Positions 5,993 through 10,778 of a DNA stretch of 10,778 nucleotides are shown here, in pieces; the first letter of the stretch is position 1; the number at the start of each line of letters is the position of its first letter. The stretch spans positions 1-10,778 of the forward strand of contig JBLHWO010000116.1 in the NCBI GenBank assembly GCA_047629215.1, read 5' to 3'. The translations under genes were made by a program, and so were the position numbers. The notes beneath the pieces were generated by a model, which had not been told where the DNA came from, made no database searches, and was given only the letters and a program-made list of their open reading frames with translations. This DNA comes from CANLBN01 sp047629215 (GTDB taxonomy: Bacteria > Pseudomonadota > Gammaproteobacteria > Pseudomonadales > Cellvibrionaceae).

Positions 5993-7000
5993 CTATTTGT
6001 CCATTCGCCCTGCGGTATTTCCAACAATACCGAACGCTATGACTGGCGCACCCGGAAACGCCACTGAGGAATCAGAATGTCCTAATACGATACCATCCTC
6101 GATGGCTGTCATGGTTTCCTGGCGTCTGCCGAATGCATTCACAATTTTAGCCAGGGGCTGACCCGCTTTGACAACGTCACCCGGTTTTGCGAGAAATCTA
6201 ATAATCCCTGTTTTGGAGCTATAGGGTTTTTCGAAATAATGCAATAGATTGTTGTCCGAATAGTGTGGCGGCAATGGATAGCTAAAAGGATGATCACGTG
6301 CTGCGATCATGCCCATATGGGCGAGGATATTCCAGATGGCTTCGACGCCATAGGTGACATTCGATTCGCTGACAATATTAGGTTTACCTAACTCGAAAGT
6401 CAGTGCAGGAATATCATGTAGCAACAGGTTAAAGGAGAGACTTGCCTGTAACTCTTCGTCGTCAACAATCAAACACAGGCCAGTTTGTTTGCTTGTCTGT
6501 ATTGCTTTTTGATAGGCATTTCTGTGAGGCTTGCCCGGGTCATGATCTACCAGTACATAGGGAAGAGACTCGATCCAGTCACTGTGAAAGTCTACAACCA
6601 ATGTAGGTTGCGTTTCGACAATAGTTTCAAATATGGTGTTGGCGATACGCTCACCAAGGGAGCCATTAGGATCGCCCGGGAACGAGCGATTAAGATCCTC
6701 CCCACTCATTGTGATATGCCGGATTCCAGATTCAAATCCCAATGGGTTCATCAGCGGAAAAGCATGAATACTGCCACAAGTAAGGCGTCGGCGAATGCTT
6801 TTGAATATTTCCTGGATGACGACAATACCGCTAACCTCATCACCATGACTACAGGCAGTCAACCACACGACTGGTCCAGGGATTGCACTGCTAGCGCTCA
6901 TGAGCGGTAAGCGCCTGCGCGATAAATCCGACCCAGTCATGATCTTTTTAAAAGAATAGTGGTTTTTAACCTTTGCTGTAGATTGTTGCTGGTTTGGCAT
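5993..7000 (-). CDS. M14-family zinc deacylase, aspartoacylase / succinylglutamate desuccinylase-like
   Basis: This 335-residue protein should hydrolyse an N-acyl amino acid or related amide. Zinc ligands are visible: His52 and Glu55 in ACSHGDE, and His139 in VVDFHSD. The substrate-binding segment NPLGFESG...DLNRSFPGD (about 85-110) and the probable general base Glu203 (TFELG) are also present. The C-terminal part (about 265-325) is a lipoyl-like beta-barrel around FLAKPGDVVKAGQPLAKIVN, as in the AstE/AspA-like group that includes the ectoine-pathway DoeB deacetylase. The start chosen is the ATG at 7000; an upstream TTG at 7069 would add 23 residues, and GAGAAGG lies just before the ATG, if rather close. 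It sits 118 bp after the methyltransferase-ligase gene, same strand. The real substrate is unknown; arginine catabolism (astE) is unlikely, as no ast genes are nearby. Confidence 0.85.
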   Translation of the reverse strand: MPNQQQSTAKVKNHYSFKKIMTGSDLSRRRLPLMSASSAIPGPVVWLTACSHGDEVSGIVVIQEIFKSIRRRLTCGSIHAFPLMNPLGFESGIRHITMSGEDLNRSFPGDPNGSLGERIANTIFETIVETQPTLVVDFHSDWIESLPYVLVDHDPGKPHRNAYQKAIQTSKQTGLCLIVDDEELQASLSFNLLLHDIPALTFELGKPNIVSESNVTYGVEAIWNILAHMGMIAARDHPFSYPLPPHYSDNNLLHYFEKPYSSKTGIIRFLAKPGDVVKAGQPLAKIVNAFGRRQETMTAIEDGIVLGHSDSSVAFPGAPVIAFGIVGNTAGRMDK

Positions 7001-7118
7001 AACCTTCTCTTTGGCAGTCAATAGATTCTCCCATGGCAGCGGCAGAGGAAAACCGATGCCACGAGACAAACAAGGCTATATCAGCCTGGATTAAATAATC
7101 GCTGGAAAGAAATGCCCG

Positions 7119-9092
7119 CTAACTATGCCGACTTGCCAGTTGCGCGGAGAATTGAACTGCGTTCACGCCCTCGCGTTCTATGGCAGCCTGTAGAATGAGC
7201 TTTAACATATTGGTATAGGAAAGACCGTCTAGCTTGGCCATTTTGGCTAAATGACCATCCCAGCACCAACCTGGATTAGGATTAACCTCTAGTAATCGCG
7301 GGGTGCCATTATCATCCAGCCGCCAGTCAAAGCGAGCGTAGTCACGGCAACCGGTGCGATCAAAAAGCTTCAAACAGCTATCATGCAAAAATTGCACGGT
7401 TGCCGAAGGCAGATCAGCGGCGACAGAGGTTATCTTCCAGTAGGGAGACTCCGGATCCCATTTCGCTTCGTAACCACAAATTTTTGGCAGTCCGTCGGGC
7501 AGTAACGAATAGTCTTCTTCAATAATAGGTAGAACCTGAAACGTGCCAGAAGGGTTACCAATAATACCGATGCTGATGTCCTTTCCAGTTAGATATTCTT
7601 CTATTAAAACGGGGCTTTCATAACCAAATTTTTGGCGTATCGATAATATCGCCTGCTCCAGATCGGTGATCGAGTAACACACGTTGTGCTGGGTGATGCC
7701 AAAACTCGAATCGCCAAAATTAGGTTTAATGATCACCGGAAAAGGAATAGTGATGTCGACAAAGGTAGTGTCCTGCGGTTTCAGAACATAGGCCGCCGCC
7801 ACGGGTATATCCATTTCAATCGCCAGGCCACGAATCAGGGATTTGTCGTAGCAGTAACTTAGACACTGGGGATTACCGCCGCTGTAGGGAATATTCATCA
7901 TCTCCAATAAGGCCGGGACATGTAGTTCAAATGTGGGGTCATTGTTAAATCCTTCGTCACAAAGATTAAACACCAGGTCGAAATTGGTTTTCCATTGTTT
8001 GGTATCAGAGAAATAATTCTCATGATTATCAAAATAGCTAAATTTATATTTCTTTAGAGTAGCTAGTGCTTTTTTTAAGGCATTGACAGTGAACAGATCA
8101 TCGTCGTCAAATGACTCGCCCGGTTTTACCCTGTCGGATTTACGCGGATCGCCCATTAGCACAGCAATGTTATAGCGCTTATGTCGAAGGGTTGACGCAA
8201 TCTCTACTGGTTTATTAGCAAAGCCCATAATAATGTTGCGCTTGGCCATCATGCCCATATCCTGGTCACGTTGAGACGACGTGCTCAATACCTGCTTAAG
8301 GCCAACCTCAGAAAACCCATTTTCTTCAAACATAGCTTGCAGGCTTTCGGCGGTGTAGAGGCGCTCGGCATAGAATTGATCGGCCACCACGCCCTTTTTT
8401 ACGTGAGTGATAACCTCTCGTGAAACCAGTCGTTCTTTATCAGCCGATAAAGAACGTTCGCGACAGACAAAGTAGTTTTTATCGATCCATTCCCAGCTTC
8501 TCGGTTCGTAGCTGGTTTTCATATGATTGCCATCGGTAAGGTCAATAAGCAGTTTTCCCTTTGGCTTCAAAATACGAAGAACTTCGGAAAGCACGAGCTG
8601 GTCATCTTCCTGCGTCTCAAAATAACCGAAACTGTTGCCCAGCACTGTCACAGCATCAAACTTGTTATTTAAATAGGGAAGCTTGCGCGCGTCACCTTCT
8701 TTAATGGTTATCGCTAAACCTTCTTTTTTAGCCTGGGTTTTAGCCCGACTAACGAGATAATGAGAGCGATCCATACCATGGACATTGCTATAACCTCGAC
8801 GTGCAAACTCCAGAACATGCCGTCCCTGACCACAGCATAAATCAAGAATGCTGGCGTTTTTGTCAAGGTGGAGCAATTGCTCGAAAATATCTACTTCAGT
8901 TTGGGTAATGGTTTCATCACAGTACACGTCGCCATCGGTACGCAAATAGTTAGCATTAAAAATATGTCGCCACCAATCGGCTTTGACATAGCTTTCAAGG
9001 TTGTCGACGGGACCTAGAACAGCCACCAGTTTTTTATTGTTGGCTTTGATTTTTGTTTTTATGATAGTTGTCGTTGGATGGTTCATAGACAT
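7119..9092 (-). CDS. Fused SAM-dependent methyltransferase and D-Ala-D-Ala ligase-like ATP-grasp enzyme
   Basis: This intact two-domain protein has 657 residues. Residues about 38-295 are a class I methyltransferase: a leading DWWRHIFNANY segment, the SAM-binding motif ILDLCCGQGRH (82-92), an acidic residue in VHGMDRS, and a later LKPKGKLLIDL strand. Residues about 305-640 are a D-Ala-D-Ala-ligase-type ATP-grasp: IAVLMGDP, VFNLCDEGFNNDP, KPNFGDSSFG (456-465, ATP loop), LIEEYLTGKDISIGI, and ARFDWRLDDNGTPRLLEVNPNPG with metal ligands Asp589, Glu602 and Asn604. It probably methylates an amino-acid-like substrate and joins it, or a second one, through an acyl phosphate. The ATG at 9092 has AGGA four bases upstream; the ATG at 9086 is an alternative. 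It is first in a unit with the M14 deacylase and the acnA relic. It is cytosolic: no signal peptide or membrane segment is seen. Confidence 0.88.
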   Translation of the reverse strand: MSMNHPTTTIIKTKIKANNKKLVAVLGPVDNLESYVKADWWRHIFNANYLRTDGDVYCDETITQTEVDIFEQLLHLDKNASILDLCCGQGRHVLEFARRGYSNVHGMDRSHYLVSRAKTQAKKEGLAITIKEGDARKLPYLNNKFDAVTVLGNSFGYFETQEDDQLVLSEVLRILKPKGKLLIDLTDGNHMKTSYEPRSWEWIDKNYFVCRERSLSADKERLVSREVITHVKKGVVADQFYAERLYTAESLQAMFEENGFSEVGLKQVLSTSSQRDQDMGMMAKRNIIMGFANKPVEIASTLRHKRYNIAVLMGDPRKSDRVKPGESFDDDDLFTVNALKKALATLKKYKFSYFDNHENYFSDTKQWKTNFDLVFNLCDEGFNNDPTFELHVPALLEMMNIPYSGGNPQCLSYCYDKSLIRGLAIEMDIPVAAAYVLKPQDTTFVDITIPFPVIIKPNFGDSSFGITQHNVCYSITDLEQAILSIRQKFGYESPVLIEEYLTGKDISIGIIGNPSGTFQVLPIIEEDYSLLPDGLPKICGYEAKWDPESPYWKITSVAADLPSATVQFLHDSCLKLFDRTGCRDYARFDWRLDDNGTPRLLEVNPNPGWCWDGHLAKMAKLDGLSYTNMLKLILQAAIEREGVNAVQFSAQLASRHS

Positions 9093-9191
9093 CAATTCCT
9101 TTGATCAAAAAGTAAAAGTGTCTAACGTCCGTTCTGACTGGATGCCATAGATTTGGACAATCCACGCTGAGCACGTAGTTAGGCTATTCAG

Positions 9192-9244
9192 CGAGGACAG
9201 GGAAGTTAACTCGCCTGTCTCGATTCCAATTCTGAGGTTGGAAT
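9192..9244 (-). other. Tandem hairpins upstream of the methyltransferase-ligase gene
   Basis: Two stem-loops lie back to back. CGA-G-GACAGG (9192-9201) pairs with CCTGTCTCG (9214-9222), leaving one bulged G. ATTCCAA (9223-9229) pairs with TTGGAAT (9238-9244) with perfect 7-bp arms. They sit about 100-150 nt before the start codon and would be in a long leader if transcription begins upstream of them. No known riboswitch class was recognised, and there is no U-run to make them a terminator. Confidence 0.35.
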
Positions 9245-9417
9245 TCGACGAATTGTGTACCCAAAAATCCGGTTTGTCTATTGTTTATCGTCGTCTAAAA
9301 CTGGGAAATATTTGCTATGCCTAACTACCTTCAGGGCAAAATATATTACCTACAAATTTAAGGGCTTACCCATTAGCCAACCCTACCTAAGCGATGGGAT
9401 TTTGTCATAGGGAATGA

Positions 9418-9537
9418 TATCGATTATGGACAAAACGTCGACTTGTACCTAAGGCAAGCGTAGCACTGGCAGCTCGGCTGGCCCGTTTGGCCTGGACATT
9501 GATGCAGAGAAATACGATGTATCAACCTAGGTTTTAA
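9418..9537 (+). pseudogene. IS110/IS1111-type transposase, C-terminal remnant
   Basis: A frame open from 9418 to the TAA at 9535-9537 reads RRLVPKASVALAARLARLAW and then TLMQRNTMYQP. This corresponds to the extreme C-terminus of IS1111-type IS110-family transposases (the VALANK-ARIAW-like helix shortly before the stop). Nothing upstream continues the homology; a TGA precedes the frame. It differs in sequence from the tail at 4081-4200, so it comes from another element. With only about 39 residues the call is tentative. Confidence 0.5.
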
Positions 9538-9787
9538 AAGCTTTGTAACACTCCCTTGGTAACTGACACGATAATGAATAAAAGAGGTTAAATCCCACCT
9601 GACAAGAACTTGGTTTGGACACAGTTTAAATACAGACTGAATGGGTGTTAAAGGCGGTCAGGTGCGGGTCTCATTAGGGCGCTACAGCGAACCCGACATT
9701 AATCACTGTCAACAGACGTCAGATAGTTGTCTTCGTTACCGCTATTTTTATTAGAGCTTGATTTATCAAAAAGGCTGGGGCTACTGT
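9538..9787. other. Gene-free stretch, possibly the non-coding end of the IS remnant
   Basis: No gene was seen. A nested hairpin, CGGGT (9665-9669) with ACCCG (9691-9695) enclosing CGC-TACA-GCG (9680-9689), stands out. Its place 3' of the transposase tail matches where IS1111-type elements carry their structured bridge RNA, but no boundary or terminal repeat could be set. The stretch at 9245-9417 also holds no gene, only an imperfect dyad, TTTTGTC (9400-9406) with GACAAAA (9429-9435). Confidence 0.3.
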
Positions 9788-9817
9788 TTGACAATCAAAT
9801 TCTTCAATAAATATTGA
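9788..9817 (+). promoter_or_regulatory. Candidate promoter of the gtrA-like gene with overlapping palindrome
   Basis: A consensus -35 box, TTGACA (9788-9793), is followed after 18 bp by TATTGA (9812-9817). The -10 lies in a palindrome with perfect arms, TCAATA-AA-TATTGA (9804-9817), a possible operator. Transcription would start near 9824, leaving a leader of about 84 nt before the GtrA-family start. Confidence 0.4.
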
Positions 9818-9830
9818 GGAGCATCCATAT

Positions 9831-9854
9831 ATGACTAAGAGTGTTAAAGCATAA
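9831..9854 (+). other. Seven-codon mini-ORF with good ribosome site
   Basis: ATG at 9831 opens MTKSVKA and a stop. GAGGAG lies nine bases upstream (9816-9821), a much better ribosome site than that of the following gene. It could be a leader peptide or the surviving head of a deleted gene. If the promoter at 9788-9817 is real, the transcript would start after the GAGGAG, so the two calls conflict. Confidence 0.2.
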
Positions 9855-9907
9855 AATCCAATGTGTGTTTCACTTTTTTTTGATGCGCTAGCTCATACAA
9901 TGACATT

Positions 9908-10360
9908 ATGAACTTACTTTTGAAACATACTTTTATACGCTTTGCCATTGTGGGTGGGTTTGGCTTTTTAGTCGACCTTACTAGCATGCTGCTACTTTCG
10001 ATTTGGCTGCCCCACCTGTTTGCGCGAGGCATTGCTTTTTGGATTGCTGCAAGTTCTAACTGGTGGTGGAATCGTCACATCACCTTCATTGATACACAAA
10101 AAATCAAACATAAAAAGGCCGCCGTATTACAATGGATGCAATTTCTCGGCAGCTCTGTAGTGGTTTTTATTCCAAATTGGGGTTGCTATCTTTTTTTACT
10201 AGCGCACCCACCCGCTTTACCCTTCCCCGCATTCACATTGCTATGGCCTTATCTCGCCATGGTGCCCGGTGTATTGGCGGGCATGATGCTAAACTATATC
10301 TTATCTCGTTTTTGGATTTTCTCATCGATCGACCGATCCAAAGAAAAATCATCTAACTAA
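9908..10360 (+). CDS. GtrA-family integral membrane protein
   Basis: This 150-residue protein has the GtrA pattern of four membrane helices (about 10-30, 36-56, 72-94 and 116-138). It has the conserved start FIRFAIVGGFGFLVDL, the ASSNWWWNRHITF segment between helices 2 and 3, and the closing LNYILSRFWIF. Family members help flip or transfer undecaprenyl-linked sugars or otherwise modify surface polysaccharide. Here no glycosyltransferase sits beside it, so its pathway is unknown. The start is the only usable ATG after an in-frame TGA, but it has no clear Shine-Dalgarno sequence. The gene is convergent with the pirin gene, 14 bp from its stop codon. Confidence 0.85.
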   Translation: MNLLLKHTFIRFAIVGGFGFLVDLTSMLLLSIWLPHLFARGIAFWIAASSNWWWNRHITFIDTQKIKHKKAAVLQWMQFLGSSVVVFIPNWGCYLFLLAHPPALPFPAFTLLWPYLAMVPGVLAGMMLNYILSRFWIFSSIDRSKEKSSN

Positions 10361-10380
10361 GCAGACAGGTCTGTTTAATT
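10361..10380. terminator. Possible bidirectional terminator between convergent genes
   Basis: AGCAGA-CAGG-TCTGTT forms a short stem with one G:U pair, followed on the + strand by TTTAATT. It exactly fills the 14-bp gap between the stop codons of the GtrA-family and pirin-family genes and overlaps the latter's end. The stem is weak. Confidence 0.35.
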
Positions 10381-10778
10381 CGCTTGCTCAGCGGCGTATT
10401 TAGCAAACCTTCCTTTCGATTTATCATGTACTTGGTCATGGCGAGACCAAGGCCAGCCACCAAATTGAGTCCGCTGATAATCATTAAACGCTTGCTGTAG
10501 CTCTGCTCTCGTATTCATAACGAACGGGCCATGCTTTTCAACATTTTCAGCCATAGGACGGCCTTGTAACATCAAAAAACGCGCAACGTTACCAAGGTTT
10601 TTCATCGCAATAGGCGCATCACTTTTCAGAACAAAGGCTTCGTTGACCGACCCCTCTACACCATCCAGTTTAACGCTGTCGCCTTCAAAAAAATACAAGG
10701 TACGACTCAAATTTGACACCGCAGCAGGCAGTGTCCATTCAGCATTTTCTGGTAAATCGATTAACCAAATAGCAACAT
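10375..10778 (-). CDS. Pirin-family protein, C-terminal part
   Basis: Partial gene: the frame is open to the right window edge, reading VAIWLIDLPENAEWTLP before the internal GTG at 10719, so that GTG is not the start. The visible 133 residues are the pirin C-terminal cupin: LSRTLYFFEGDSVKLDG (the conserved Y-x-x-EG turn), a core strand, then FLMLQGRPMAENVEKHGPFV and MNTRAELQQAFNDYQRTQFG. The LQGRP-(I/M)-x-E and GPFVMNT motifs are diagnostic. Bacterial pirins are iron-binding cupins, some with quercetinase activity and others redox or metabolic regulators; the metal-binding His residues lie in the N-terminal half, outside the window. The role here is not determined. Confidence 0.9.
   Translation of the reverse strand, partial: VAIWLIDLPENAEWTLPAAVSNLSRTLYFFEGDSVKLDGVEGSVNEAFVLKSDAPIAMKNLGNVARFLMLQGRPMAENVEKHGPFVMNTRAELQQAFNDYQRTQFGGWPWSRHDQVHDKSKGRFAKYAAEQAN

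Noticed and set aside
6485..6910. A 141-codon open frame on the + strand.
   Set aside because: It lies wholly antisense to the M14 deacylase gene, has no ribosome site, and its product (Arg- and Cys-rich) shows no domain.
9176..9327. TAGTTAGGC (9176-9184) and GCCTAACTA (9319-9327) look like integron attC core boxes.
   Set aside because: The order is GTTAGGC then GCCTAAC, opposite to a single attC site, with no L boxes, no integrase and no cassette. A 9-bp inverted match at this distance is expected by chance in a window this size.
9844..10032. A 62-codon minus-strand frame over the gtrA-like start.
   Set aside because: It is antisense to the GtrA-family gene, with no ribosome site or recognisable domain.
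1..10778. CRISPR arrays, tRNA or rRNA genes.
   Set aside because: No regularly spaced repeats, cloverleaf patterns or rRNA motifs were seen on reading either strand.

Overview
The window looks like a low-to-moderate G+C chromosome of a marine-type gammaproteobacterium. The protein types fit this (a sarcosine/dimethylglycine dehydrogenase-like enzyme, a DUF4144-like small protein, NhaC, AcnA, GtrA and pirin families), but no marker gene fixes the species. It is an accessory region with about nine genes, several of them partial, separated by long AT-rich gaps and wrecked genes.

Layout: (1) 1-883, the C-terminal part of a GcvT-domain N-methyl-group dehydrogenase, + strand, cut by the window edge. 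(2) 884-2230, a small DUF4144-like gene on the minus strand, flanked by two copies of an imperfect direct repeat of about 110 bp spaced 988 bp apart. (3) 2235-3477, a divergent pair: an AhpD-like carboxymuconolactone-decarboxylase-family protein and a TetR-family regulator, with a clear palindromic operator between them. (4) 3478-5945, a graveyard holding an IS110-family transposase C-terminus with a frameshift, an internal nhaC fragment with a Trp-to-amber change, an acnA 5' fragment with at least two frameshifts, and shorter unassigned relics. (5) 5993-9092 minus, an intact two-gene unit: a fused SAM-methyltransferase/D-Ala-D-Ala-ligase-like ATP-grasp protein followed by an M14 aspartoacylase/succinylglutamate-desuccinylase-like zinc hydrolase. 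The acnA relic lies 47 bp further downstream in the same direction, so it was probably once the third gene. (6) 9093-9907, a non-coding stretch with tandem hairpins upstream of the fusion gene and a second, shorter IS110-type transposase tail. (7) 9908-10778, a GtrA-family membrane protein facing the C-terminal end of a pirin-family gene cut by the window edge.

The most interesting candidate is region 5. An enzyme that could both methylate and ligate an amino-acid-like substrate is encoded next to a deacylase with no recognisable pathway partners, which suggests an uncharacterised small-molecule or modified-dipeptide pathway. Its product cannot be deduced from the sequence. The other notable items are the repeat pair around the DUF4144-like gene and the compact TetR operator/promoter arrangement.
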